Below, piece after piece: positions 11,026 to 22,260 of a stretch of DNA of 64,000 nt. Position 1 is the stretch's first letter. Each line of letters begins with the position of its first letter. This DNA comes from Turbatrix aceti (Eukaryota > Nematoda > Chromadorea > Rhabditida > Panagrolaimidae). The position numbers were made by a program, and so were the translations under genes. The notes under the pieces are model-generated. The model did no database searches. It was not told the origin of the DNA and worked only from the letters and a program-made list of their open reading frames with translations. The stretch covers positions 2,361,600 through 2,425,599 of the forward strand of contig OZ017769.1 of the NCBI GenBank assembly GCA_963969345.1, read 5' to 3'.

Positions 11026-14000
11026 ATGATGACAAGAGATCCTCAAAGTAACATAATAATATTCATTATCTTAAATGCAGTCATCGTTTTCATAATAGCT
11101 CTTATTTTAATGCTTATCATTTTTGTCATAATAAAAAAGTAAGTAATCGTATCGCTTGCTTTTTGATTTATGAAAAAAATTTCAGATTTTCAAAAGGCAA
11201 AGAACCGCTTCCTGTACACAACACACCTGTCATTGCTTTCATCCAACTTGATTCAAGCGGCAACAACATTATCGCAGATCAACTCCAGCAATTCGCAATT
11301 GATTTCACGAAAACAAATATCACCCCTAAACCTAAATTGGTATCATCAAATATGGTTCCTAAAACATGTGACCGCGACGATAAAAAGTAAGTCGTTGAAG
11401 TGCTTGTTTTTTTTTGATGGATGAAAGTCATTAAAGCGCTTGTTTTTCAATCAGCCGAAAAATTTTAAGATTTTCAAATACCAAAAAACTGCTTCCTGCG
11501 AACAATCCTACGATCAGCACACGATCAGCCATTGCTCCCATCCCACATGATTCAACCGGCAACAGTAGTAGCGCCGAACCATCCCCCCAATTTGCAACAG
11601 ATTTTGCAAATACGGATACATCCACTGTCATTGACTCACCTCAACATAATTCGGCAAAACTTACTACATCATCATCGATTATGGTTCCTAAAATTTGTGG
11701 CCGCGACGATAAAAAGTAAGTTATTGGGGTGCTCGTTTTTTTTGGATGAAAAGTTTTCAGATCTTCAAATAGCAAAGAACCGCTGCCCGCAAACAGTAAA
11801 CCTGTCATTGCTCCCATTCATATTGCACCTAAGCCTGACTCTGTAAAACATGCTAAATCATTAATTATGGTGCCCAAAACAAGCGGCAGTCACAATAGCG
11901 CAAATCAACTCCCGCACGTTGCAATTGATTTCGCGGAGACGGATACATCCACTGTTGGGGTCCCACCTGAACCGAATTTGGCAGGACATACTACATCATC
12001 ATCGATTATGGTGCCTAAAACATGTGGCCGCGAGTATGTCATTTTAAAAAGTGCTTGTTTTTTTCTTTGGTGAAAAATTTTCAGATTTTCAAAAAGGGAG
12101 GAAGCGCTTCTTGCGGGCAATCCTACGATCAGCACACGATCAGCCATTTCTCCCATCCAACATGATTCAAGCGGCAACAATCATGGTTTTCTAATTTGAC
12201 TTTTTATACCGCTCGCTCAGCTCCCGTTCTTTTATTTTTTAAATTTTGTTGCGTTCGCTCCGCCCTCGCTCAAAAGCGGAACAAAAATCTCCAGCACTCC
12301 AAGTAAAATTTCAAATTTTTTTGCCAAATTTAGTGCAAATTCGGAGGTTTTTCTGGTGTTTTTTAGCGACAAATTTTATCGAAAGTGAAGGGAAATGATG
12401 AAAAAAAAATCTGACAATTTGTCATAAATTGCTTAACGCATACGGCATAAGCGTAAAACTTCATCACGTTTGCAAGTGTATTGTTAAATTTTTTTTTTCC
12501 AATCGATTAAACACATTTTTAGCAGCATGCCCATATTTATATTTATTTTTCATGTTGATTATCTATAGACTTTGATAGAGCATCCAAAGATAGCCATTTT
12601 TTTCAATACATTAGTCAAAATTGCAATTAATGCAGACCGACGATTTTTTCTAAATTTTGCACAAAGATACGGAAAGCCAAGACGAACACATTGCAAAAAA
12701 GAATTCGTCGATAGCAGGGTTTTCGACCGCTCCTGAAATCGCTCCGCGAGCGCGCAAATCTTGAAGGAGCGAGAGGCGAAAGCAACTTGAGTTCAAAAAA
12801 CACTAACAAATTATGGCAATTTGTCTGATTTTTTATCATTTCCGTTCACTTTCGAGTACATTTGTCACTAAAATTTGTCTAAACACCTGAAAAACATTTG
12901 AATTAGAACTTTTTCCCCCAATTTGGCTAAAAATTTTTGAAATTTAACTTGGAGCGCTGGCGATTTTCGTTCCGCTCCCGCTCTGCTCATTAACGGGAAC
13001 GGAGCGAGCGACAGAATGATAAAAAAATAAAGAGCGCGAGCGGAGCGAGCGGTACAAAAAGTCAAATTAGAAAACCCTGGTCGATAGCCACCATCATAAC
13101 TATTTTCCTTAGCCATAACTGTTTTCCTTATAGAAATGCGCACGCTTCTTCCCTTATTTGCTCTGAAAAAGCTCTGAGGTTATTGTAACATAGAAGGACA
13201 TACGCCAATTTCTTTGAAAAACGAACAGGTAGTAGCATTTTGACTGCAAAAACAGTTTTTTGGATGCTTTACTTATTCACAAACGGTTCAGACAACTCCA
13301 CAACCAGGTCACATGTTGGCTAGGTAGACGACGCCAATCGAGGAGGCGACGAATAACTAGTGCCATGCCAATGAACTCTTAAGGTATGATGTCGGTCTGG
13401 TGCTTTTGACGATAGATTCCTAAGTTTCGGGGTTGGGAAAATGCCTGCAACGTACATCAAATACCAAGCATAAACCTGTCAACCGTGCGGCATGGCAAAG
13501 AACCGCTGCCCGCGAACAGCAATGCTAAGCTGTTGAACAAAATAAGGAGGGGGCAAACACAAGTTGTTTGTACCTTTTTGTAAATCAATAAAGCATCCAA
13601 AAAATTGTTTTTACAGTCAAAATGCTACTACTTGTTCGTTTTTCAAAGGAATTAACGTTTGTCCTCCTATGTTACAATATCCCCAGAGCATTTTCAGAAC
13701 AAATAAGGTAAGAAGCGTGCGCATTTATATAAGGAAAACAGAATGTGTTTACCAAGCAGGCCGCATGCGCTAAATTGAGCGCTATTTTAGCCAAAAATCA
13801 GTGCAAATGATACGCTTTCATTTTTGGCTAAAATAGCGCGCTTCCGCTCAGGTGCGGAGCAGAGCGGACTGAATAGCGGAGCGATTTCAGGAGCGGTCGA
13901 AAACCCTGGCAGCAATAGTAGAACCGAATCATCCTCCCAATTTGCAACAGATTTTGCAAATACGGATACATCTACTGTCATTGTCTCACCTCAGCATAAT

Positions 14001-15133
14001 TCGGCAAAACTTACTACATCATCATCGATTATGGTTCCTAAAATTTGTGGCCGCGACGATAAAAAGTAAGTTATTGGGGTGCTCGTTTTTTTTTGGATGA
14101 AAAGTTTTCAGATCTTCAAATAGCAAAGAACCGCTGCCCGCAAACAGTAAACCTGGAATTGCTCCCATTCATATTGCACCTAAGCCTGACTCTGTAAAAC
14201 ATGCTAAATCATTAATTATGGTGCCCAAAACAAGCGGCAGTCACAATAGCGCAAATCAACTCCCGCACGTTGCAATTGATTTTGCGGAGACGGATACATC
14301 CACTGTTGGGGTCCCACCTGAACCGAATTTGGCAGGACATACTACATCATCGATTATGATTTCTAAAACATGTGGCCGCGACGAAAAAAAGTAAGTTATT
14401 GGGGTGCTCGTTTTTTTGATGGATGAAAAGTTTTCAGATCTTCAAATAGCAAAGAACCGCTGCCCGCAAACAGCAAACCTGTCATTGCTCCCATTCATCT
14501 TGCACCTAAGCCTGACTCTGTAAAGCATGCTAAATCATTAATTATGGTGCCCAAAACAAGCGGCAGTCACAATAGCGCAAATCAACTCCAGCACGTTGCA
14601 ATTGATTTCGCGGAGACGGATACCTCCACTGTTGGGGTCCCACCTGAACCGAATTTGGCAGCACATACTACATCATCATCGATTATGATTCCTAAAACAT
14701 TTGGCCGCGACGATAAAAAGTAAGAAAGTGCTTGTTTTTTAATCAATGAAAAGCTTTCAGATGTTTTAAAAGCAAAGAACCGCTTCCTACATACAATCCG
14801 GATTGTAATTGCAATCCTACGATCAACACATCTGTAATTTCTTACCCTCAACCTTTTTCAAATGGTAAAAACAGTAGAAACGATCAATTTTCGCATTTGG
14901 TCTCAAATTTTGCAAGCACAGATAGATCGCATGTCATTGCAGAACTCGAACCTCCATCGGTAAGTGTTAGAACAATCATGCGACAAAACCAAATGACTAC
15001 GAGTTATGGGAACATAGTCATGAACTATTTTTGCGAAGAAGGGTACCGTGAGCGGAGAGAAGTATACCGTCAAAGCAGCGAAACGCGAGAGACAAGAGAA
15101 TTTATGGCTTTCTCCGAATTTGACCTTGTTTAA
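11026..15133 (+). CDS. single-pass membrane protein made of tandemly duplicated exons; one exon split by transposons
   Basis: Exon 1 (11026-11138) encodes MMTRDPQSN, one hydrophobic transmembrane helix (IIIFIILNAVIVFIIALILM...) and KK. Further exons: 11186-11386, 11455 or 11470-11715, 11761-12033, 12085-14065 (interrupted), 14112-14390, 14438-14719 and 14761-15133. Exon 1 exits in phase 2, exons 2-7 both enter and exit in phase 2, and exon 8 enters in phase 2, so any module can be added or lost without a frameshift. Each module has KEPLPAN..., a central DFAxTDTSTV and a closing S-I-M-V-P-K-x-C-G-R-D; modules 4, 6 and 7 also have an inner S-L-I-M-V-P-K-T-S-G. The last exon encodes a longer charged tail. 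No known domain is recognised; composition is Ser/Thr/Pro-rich. Exons 3-4 and 5-6 with their introns are nearly identical blocks. Exon 5 carries a 1.7 kb nested insertion that meets an early TGA, so this allele probably yields a truncated protein unless the insert is removed. Confidence 0.75.
12715..13079. mobile_element. hAT MITE (365 bp) nested in the previous element
   Basis: The ends are CAGGGTTTTCGACCGCTCCTG and GTCAAATTAGAAAACCCTG, with a perfect 8-base target duplication GTCGATAG (12707-12714 and 13080-13087). The interior matches, in opposite orientation, the first part of the host element around 12260-12430, so both belong to one family. Confidence 0.95.
13120..13740. mobile_element. 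inverted-repeat element (~620 bp) nested in the hAT composite
   Basis: The left arm 13120-13285 (TGTTTTCCTTATAGAAATGC...) recurs inverted at about 13573-13740 (...GCATTTATATAAGGAAAACA), roughly 165 bases with small gaps. No target duplication was identified, so the class is unknown. Confidence 0.7.
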
Positions 15134-15362
15134 TTATTTTTAAAAGTATGTTTAAAATTATTGCTTTTTTTTCTACGTGCCGTCCACTGATTAATATAAA
15201 TGTGATTTACTTATGATTTATTTTACAATTGCACGCAATGATAAAGTTGATGTGAGCGTCAAAATGCAAAAAACACTTCACGACTGCGCACATACACATC
15301 GTTTTTGGCTAGCTATAAAAAGTGGGTTACATAAGATCAATACAAACAATCGGTAATCAGTT

Positions 15363-18150
15363 TTAAACCAAAAAAATAAGAACAAACAAAAGGAGCCACC
15401 AGGAAGGAAAATCAGAATTGCAAGCGTCCAACCAGTTTGGATCATATTCATACTCGGTGTGGGGTCGATTGGTTGCTGCAGTAGTAACAGTGGTAACAGT
15501 GGTAGCATCGGGGGTGGGTACAACAGTAGTCTTAGTTGTGGCAGGCTGTTTGGTATGTATAATTTTCTTGGGGCCGGGTTTTTTAGTATTTCCGCCAACT
15601 TTATCCTTGCCTTTGCCTTCTTGTAGTCGGAGGTAGATTTCGCGGAGTTCCAATTCTAAAACAATTATATACTATATATATATTTCGGCTGAAATGTTTT
15701 ATGTAACCCACTCAAATCCAAGTTTTGTACAAAGTAGAATAATCCGTTGAGTGTAGTGCTGTGATATTCAATTTTCAGCTCGTAGCTTTGGGCATTGATG
15801 ACTCTGACATACGTGACAAGGGTCTTGCCGACGCCATCGGTTTGAATAAACACTGCCGAGTGATATCTTCTGGCTTCAGGACTGACATCGCAGTACAACT
15901 TGGTATCAGGACCGCAGTGTGAACACGGAAAAATCGGACTCGACGCACTGTTATCCAGACTGACGAGTTCGGCATCGTGATTTGATGAGTAGGCAAGCAG
16001 CCAGCGAACCGTACGATTACCGTAATCACAGTTGGCAGCTGTCGTTGAACGCTTTTGAACGTGTACGTAGGCGTTGATGTCGGACTTTAGAACAAAGTGG
16101 ACATTGGCCTTGGCAGTATCGTAAGTGAATTTGACGTCAAAGACACAGAATTGAAATTCCACGTTGTTGATCAGAAAATACACTTCAATTGAAATCGAAT
16201 CTTCGCCCAGTTTGATGACCTTTGGAGCAGCAGCGACAGTCTCATGAGTTGTAAATCCACACTGATTCATGTATTCTATGGGATCGAAGATGTCGTAAAA
16301 TCTGTCCTCGTAGACAAAACGAATCGAAAACCTACGATCACTTCCCGTGAATTTGTAGTACAAAAAAAAGGGCGAGTACTTTTTTTCCTTTTCATCGTAA
16401 AAGAAAAACGGTTGTTCGGTGTCTAAAAACCAAAACAGTAATCATCTATATTTCAAAAAGCAACTTGCAGTCTTTCTCAATTTTAGGTCGTTTGTACTTT
16501 TTTTTGAACGATAGTTCACGCTCATCTTTTTTTGCTCCGATAAAACTTGGATTATAACCGCTGATCTTTGTCGAATACGGTACTGGAACTAAAAAAACGC
16601 ATTCATTTGATTATATAGTTTGTATTGAAAAAAACGCATACAAGAAATAGAAAAATCGTCAACCATATCGTAAGGCAGAACAGAAGTCTGTATCGACTGC
16701 TTGATGGGACGCAGAATAAATTGGTTGTCATCCACAATGCATATCCGTTCAAACGGGCGCTTTGGATCAACTCTTGTTATTAAAGGGGTCCGAGACCAAT
16801 CTTTGTGCGTCAACTTTTGAAAGACCATGAGATTTGGATCGCAATCTGTTGTTCCAGTCTAAATCGCAGTAATAATTATATAAATAGAAAGAGTTAATAT
16901 GTATAAATTGTCTCACCCAAATCCCAGCTATATTCGTTCCGGAGTAGTATTCGACATAGTTACTTAATTGGTTTGGGGGTGTCTTGATACCATACTTGCA
17001 AGCTTCATACGTTAAAGAAATGTCTCTTGTCTGCTTCTTCGTGCCAATTCAAAATGTATCGTCCATATGTGGTTTTTACGTGTGGAACGTGAGGCTTGTC
17101 CCTGACATCGTCGCACCAGCATTCCTCTTTTGATTCGTAGTAATCTTGCGATATCAGGTCAACTAAAAGAAAGTTATCGATTTTCCCATAAAGGAAAAAG
17201 TCGACCAGACATGTTTTGCACATTCAAATATTTTTAGCCAAAGTTGTAAGGGCAGTCTATATCCGGGATATTAGATTTTTGAAAAATTGGATTCTGGAGA
17301 TTTGACTTCTGACATGTTTTTCATAAAAACCGACGGCACAAGCTTTATTTCCCTTTTTTGCGTGTGCGCGCGCGCGTGCACACTTCCCGCCATTTTTTTG
17401 AGGGGGTTTTTGATCGTTTTGACGACAAATCGGGACCTAAAAGGTGATTCCAGACACTAAGTTTTGCTAATGGAAACTACATTCTGAGCCAAAAAATCGC
17501 TCTTTCAGACAGGATATATAAAAATGGGTGATTATTTTTTTAGGCATGGTAAAGCCGAATTTTGTGATGGCAAAATTCAATAAAAAATACTAGCAGTTGT
17601 TTTTTTTTAAATTTGAGTATGCCATCGTATTCCCTGTCCTCTGAAACCCTTGTAAACAAATTTTCAGATTTTTTGTTCAGAAACGAAGCGCGCGCCATTC
17701 GTTTTTGTGGAGAATCCGATTTTTAAAACTTGTCTGGCTTTCCTAAATAAATACATACATTTGTCCACCTTTCCATGCGTTTCATACGCTCTCATCTTGA
17801 CAATATTATCGGTGTCGTCGGCATAAAACGCAAATATTGTCACAAACATGATGGGCTTATATTCATCAAATGCATATTTTGCAACCATGTTGGATTTTGG
17901 CAGCTTACACCAATTTGGTTTGTCTGAAGCAAAAAGTGTACTCGGAAATACCCGATCATACACGTAGACCGAACAGTCATCGAGGAGCTCAGCCTGGAAC
18001 ATTTCTGCAAACGAACAATTTGAGATGATAACAAAGATAACAAAACTTACTGCCGTACATGTCCATAAACATGCCATCGATGACTGTTGGATGGGTAAAA
18101 AGCAAAGACGTTAGCACACCGACAAGCGACAAGCGGATGAGACGCGGCAT
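15363..18150 (-). CDS. unrecognised secreted/type I membrane protein with signal peptide and C-terminal anchor
   Basis: Minus-strand exons: 18150-18051 encodes a signal peptide (MPRLIRLSLVGVLTSLLFTH...); 18004 to about 17690 a Cys-containing ectodomain (DDCSVYVYDRVF, CKLPKSNMVAKYAFDEYKP); about 17223-17012, 17000-16915, 16850-16645, 16576-16450 and 16413-15720 continue the ectodomain (PCSHCGPDTKLYCDVSPEAR in the largest); about 15660-15363 ends with a Thr/Pro-rich stalk (TTVVPTPDATTVTTVTTAAT) and a terminal hydrophobic helix (WWLLLFVLIFLV). The first splice (phase 1) and the last (donor GTGGGT, phase 1) keep frame; the middle joins near 17010 and 16450 are uncertain and could hide a frameshift. 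Architecture suggests a cell-surface protein with a mucin-like stalk. I recognise no domain. It could also be two adjacent genes. Confidence 0.55.
17230..17660. other. intron-like stretch, no exon seen
   Basis: AT-rich with a short (GT/GC)n run (TGTGTGCGCGCGCGCGTGCA) near 17362-17383. It lies between exons of the minus-strand gene. Confidence 0.4.
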
Positions 18151-18675
18151 CACACCTTTGTCGTTTGTCAACAGTTTCTGGTTTTGTGGCAGCAGCGTCC
18201 GGCGCAAGAAGAAATCAACTTTTTCGTTACTATGTTTACAGTTTCACTTCCTTCGATTGCATGCATGCAAATGTACCGTAATTCTCACACTACAGTTGAA
18301 ATAAAATAATAATGACGGGGCAATTGTAAAAAGCATTTTTGGATAACGATAACGATAAAAGTAACAATTCCACAATATAGCTACCGTAACTGAAATAAAT
18401 CGTAAAAATTCTCTCTTCTCTTTTTCCCCTTGCAAAAGTAACATTTTTTTGACGATATAGATATTACTCATGTCAGAAGTATAATAAATAATTATCGTAA
18501 AAAAAGTAACAAAATGTTTTCACATCCTGCGACGGAATTTTTCTATTCTCTGTCTCTCGCATTTTCCCGCCATTTTTTTGCTCTCTTCTTCGCGTCTTCG
18601 CATTTTCTTGCTCGTCATCCGCATCCACATCCACCGCGTGTTTCTACTTCTTTTCCTACACCTCGGATTGCTCAG
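18151..18675. promoter_or_regulatory. shared upstream region of two divergent genes
   Basis: The minus-strand secreted-protein gene starts at 18150 and the plus-strand coiled-coil gene at about 18676, leaving some 525 bases between them. Any promoters for both must lie here or in first introns. No specific motif was identified. An open frame from 18514 runs in frame into the coiled-coil start, so an upstream ATG is possible. Confidence 0.4.
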
Positions 18676-20799
18676 ATGCCGAAGATAATGCACGTAGGGA
18701 AATCACAAAAGTTCAATTATGTCTTTGAATCGGTGAGTGGCTTTTTTCGGACATTTTGATGATTTTGTGTTTTTATGACCGTTTTTTAGCTGCGTCGACT
18801 TTTCTGCGACGTTTCCGAGAATGCCATCGAAGACATTTACGATTTCTGCAAAACCGACGTGCTGGAGACTGTCTTCAAGGTTTGGTGAGTTTTTTTACGT
18901 TTTTTTGGCATATAATTCTGGGTTTTATATCAATTTTTTTATTTCTTGCTATTTTTAATCCAACGTCAGTTTTTACGTCACATTCTCCTAAAATCCCGTA
19001 TTTTGCATTCAATTTCGTCTATTTTTTGGATTTTACGTTTTTTTGCTCAAAATACCATTTTTTAGAATTTTGAATATTTTTTGTTTTTTTTTTGCATTTT
19101 CAGACGAGCTGTATCTCGATCCAACTTTTTGCATTCGTGTGACCTAAAATCCCGGGTTTCACGTTCAATTTAGTCTATTTTTTCAATGTTTTTTACTTTT
19201 TTTCTATTTTTAGGCTAACAAATTTCTCCGTGCCGAACCGCGACTATTCAGCCGAGAACGTTGCCATGTTCGTCGCTGACTACGTCCTGCTGCACCACGA
19301 GCTGACGGTTGAAGGCGGTTTTCGCTCCGTCATCCTGGCTCACGACGAGGCTTCTCTCCGGGCGTTTGTCTTCATGCTCTTCATGCTACTCGGCATCAGC
19401 AGTTCTGAGGTTCGCGACATCTTCAGTCAGGTGAGCAAGGAGCACAGGATCGATATGACCGAGTTGACGGATCTCAATACCGAACTCGGCATTGGGAAGC
19501 TAGATTCTTTTGCTGACGTTCGGAAAGTCTACGCGCTTTGGTGTCGCCAGCCGGATGCGGATCTATTGAACGACAGCAGTCCCTCGATCACCGATCTCGA
19601 GGTGAGGAATCGAAAATTATCCGTCGAGGTTTCGGGACTTCATCAGGCCTTGACTGAGGTTGGTTTTTGTTTTTTCAAAGTTTTTTGTCTTACCACGAAA
19701 AAATTTTTCGTGCAATTTTTAGGCCCGAGCCAACAACAACCTGCTTCGAGTCACAATCGGCGAGCAGCAAGTCGAGCTCGAAGATCTCGCAGCCCAGGTC
19801 AAAAAGCTGCAATCCGCGCTCGAAACTGAAAAATCCCATCCCAGAAACGAGGCGTCAACGATACGGGAGCTGACTTCTCAAATTGGATGCCTACAAGACT
19901 CCCTCGAAGCCAGCAACGAAAAACTCGCCTCCGCACAGTCCCGGCTGCGTCTGAGTCACCAGGAAACGCAGGACGCACGACGCGAAGTCAAAGGACTCAG
20001 TATCGAAATTTCGGCCCTCAAAGGTGAGGTTGAGCAGTGGAAAACGATGGCGACAACGATGAACGAGGCTGCGATCGCGGAGCAACGCTTCAACGAGCAC
20101 GACTTCAGGGCAATGATGAATGAGAAGATTCGGAAACTCGAGGTCCGACATCAGGTGGAAGTTGAACAGATGCTTGCTCAGGTTGGTCTTTTTTTGACCT
20201 GCGCGGCCCGTTTTCTGACAGTTTTCTGTCTGCAAATCAAATTTTTTAGTTTTATACAAAACAATTTTTTTTTTCGTTTTTTCTGTCAATTTTTTTCTAG
20301 TCGTGTTTTTTTGGGGCTCATTTACGGTTTTCTCAGTTGGAATTTCCAAGTTCTTTTTTATTTTACAGATTTCATCAAAGAACCAACAAACCGTTTTACT
20401 GCAAGACGCCTACGCAACTTCCGAATCAAAACTCAAGTTTGAAGTAGAACTTCTTCGACAGGAGGTAACTTCCGTCATTTTTTTGAACTGCTTCATTTAA
20501 ATATTTTTTTCTCTTTAGCTGAAGAAGCGAGACGATGAAATATCTGCTTTCTACGACGACACCACCAATTTCACTACTTCAACTTCAACTGTTAATGACA
20601 AGAATCCATCAAAGACGCCACTGATTATCCTGTGAGTTTTTTGAGTAAAAAAAGAAAAAAAAACATGACAAAATTATTTATTTATTTCAGATTTCTGTGG
20701 ATAATTCTCGTTGTCGGATATCTGTGCTTTTGTTGCTTCACTTCAACGCCTCTTTTTTGGTTCTTTCGACCTCGATATCTCGACTATCTCTCGCTTTAG
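18676..20799 (+). CDS. tail-anchored coiled-coil protein (457 aa; Hook/ZYG-12-like architecture, tentative)
   Basis: Seven exons: 18676-18732, 18790-18884, 19214-19658, 19723-20181, 20369-20464, 20519-20631 and 20691-20799, all joining in frame (458 codons with stop). The N-terminal ~170 residues form a compact helical domain (FKVWLTNFSVP, FVFMLFMLLGISSSEVRDIF). Residues ~190-390 are a long heptad-rich coiled coil (EDLAAQVKKLQSALETEK, LEVRHQVEVEQMLAQ). After a Thr/Ser linker the last exon encodes one hydrophobic helix (LFLWIILVVGYLCFCCF) and a 15-20 residue tail ending YLDYLSL. This is the layout of tail-anchored linkers; nematode ZYG-12 (a Hook-family protein with a KASH tail) has the same order, but the tail lacks the PPP ending of KASH peptides. 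Start chosen at MPKIMHV, directly after a TGCTCAG acceptor-like site. Exon 3 has been partly copied to 9992-10218. Confidence 0.75.
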
Positions 20800-21499
20800 G
20801 CTCTTTTTTTGTTATTACGTTTTGTTTGTTCAATGAATGTACAGTAAATTTTTTTTTGATATTGTTTTATAATTTTTTTTTTAAATTTCAAATCCGAAAA
20901 AAATTTTCACTTTCAAAAAAATTAAAAAAATTTTTACAGTTTGAAAAATTTTCCGAATTATAAAAAAAAATTGTTTATTTTAAATCAAAAAAAAATCAGT
21001 TTGAAAAATGTTAAAAATTTATTGGAAAACATTCCAAAATTTTTTTTTTTTAATTTTATATAATTCAAAATAAAAAAAATTTAATTTTTAAAGTTCAAAT
21101 AAAAGTTCAAAAATTTTTCTTGGAAAAATTTCACGTTTTAAAAAAACAATATAATTTCGTTAACATTAAAAAAATAATAACTTTATCGCACACGCACAAA
21201 TTTAACAAAATTACAGAACCAAAATTAAAAAATCTTTTCAATACTGTTCAACTGAAAAAAGTATGAAATACAACTTTTTTTTGGAGTGTCAAGTGTGGAT
21301 TCTGTTACCCGGAGGCAAAGTGGGGTAGGTGGGGTGGGGGTAAGTTACAAGACGTGGAAACTGAAAAAAAAATGGAGCAGAGTGGAGCCTTTCATTGCTT
21401 TTCAGGGGAGCATTCGATATGGCTGTCGGAAGGCAGCAGCAGGAGCAGGAAGAGTGCGGCGGAGGCGGCAAGTCAAGGCGGGCTGTTGATTCTATTGAT
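20800..21499. other. no gene seen; convergent 3' flanks
   Basis: Extremely AT-rich runs of A and T between the 3' ends of the plus-strand coiled-coil gene and the minus-strand small membrane protein gene. Around 21290-21500 it becomes GC-richer, probably 3' UTR of the latter. Confidence 0.5.
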
Positions 21500-22260
21500 T
21501 TAGAAGCAGACAAGGCATCGGATGAGGTTGATAAGGATGCTCAGGATGACGAGGAAGGTCATGACGGCGAGCAGCACGATGACCCAGTCCTGGAGGTGGA
21601 AGCAGCACGAAGTGAGGTCGTTGCAGCAGTCAAAGTAGTACAGAGGGGTCTGCTCGGGGCAGGGGTTGCCGATGACGGGCAGAGGGCAGGCGATCTTGCT
21701 GTTTCTGAAAAAATTTGGAATAAAATAATTTCAACAAAAAAAAATTATGTAAAAAAAGATAAGAATTTGAAAAAAACATGTAAAATAATATTTTTATTAA
21801 AAAAATAAAAAAATCTTTTTATTCTTTTTTGTGTCTATAAATTTTTCAATTTATTTAAACAAAAAAATCACAAATAAAAAAATGGATGTAAATTTTTTTT
21901 TTAATTTGATGTTCAGAAATTTTTTTTTTCATTTTTTTTTAAAAAATAAATTTTAATTAAAAAAATATTGAATTTTGAACATCAAATTTTTTTCAATTTT
22001 TTTTAAAAACAAATTTTTTTTAATTTATAATTTTTTGTTAAAAAATATTGAAAAATTTAAATTTACAAGCAAAAAATTTTTTATCGTAAAAAAACAAACT
22101 TGAGCTCTGTGACGCGAAGATTCTTGATGTCCTCAATGATAGACGACGACGAAGTCGTAGGATCCTCAACCTTGAGATTCTGCGCCGATCCAGGCAGGAT
22201 GAGGAAGGCAGCGACGATGGCCACGACGGCAGCGGTGACGTACGACAGGTTACGGGCCAT
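21500..22260 (-). CDS. small Cys-rich single-pass membrane protein (121 aa)
   Basis: Two exons on the minus strand, 22260-22100 and 21704-21500, joined in phase 2 across a 395-base AT-rich intron. Exon 1 starts MARNLSYVTAAVVAIVAAFL, a clear signal peptide ending near PGSAQ, followed by a Ser-rich segment. Exon 2 has a dense Cys pattern (KIACPLPVIGNPCPEQ, YYFDCCNDLTSCCFHLQDW) directly before a transmembrane helix (VIVLLAVMTFLVILSILI) and a short Cys-containing tail ending CLVCF-stop. The strong codon bias and clean splice sites support a real, probably well-expressed gene. Topology would be Cys-rich outside, short tail inside. No named family is assigned; the juxtamembrane CC...CC pattern resembles small nematode membrane proteins of unknown function. 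Confidence 0.8.

Larger units (their letters stand above)
12182..13908. mobile_element. composite hAT element (1.7 kb) inserted in exon 5 of the modular gene
   Basis: The left end CATGGTTTTCTAATTTGAC is an inverted match (one mismatch) to the family tail; the right end is GGAGCGGTCGAAAACCCTG. The flanking 8-base repeats are GCAACAAT (12174-12181) and GCAGCAAT (13909-13916), 7 of 8 identical. Removing the element plus one repeat leaves 246 coding bases, a multiple of three that matches the paralogous exon. A second hAT copy at 12715 and an inverted-repeat element at 13120 sit within it. A hairpin (GCGCTATTTTAGCCAAAAAT and inverse) lies near 13780-13843. No transposase frame was seen. Confidence 0.85.

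Noticed and set aside
20690..20799. Canonical KASH domain at the end of the coiled-coil protein
   Set aside because: Helix and short tail fit, but the terminal PPP motif typical of KASH peptides is absent, so only tail-anchoring is claimed.
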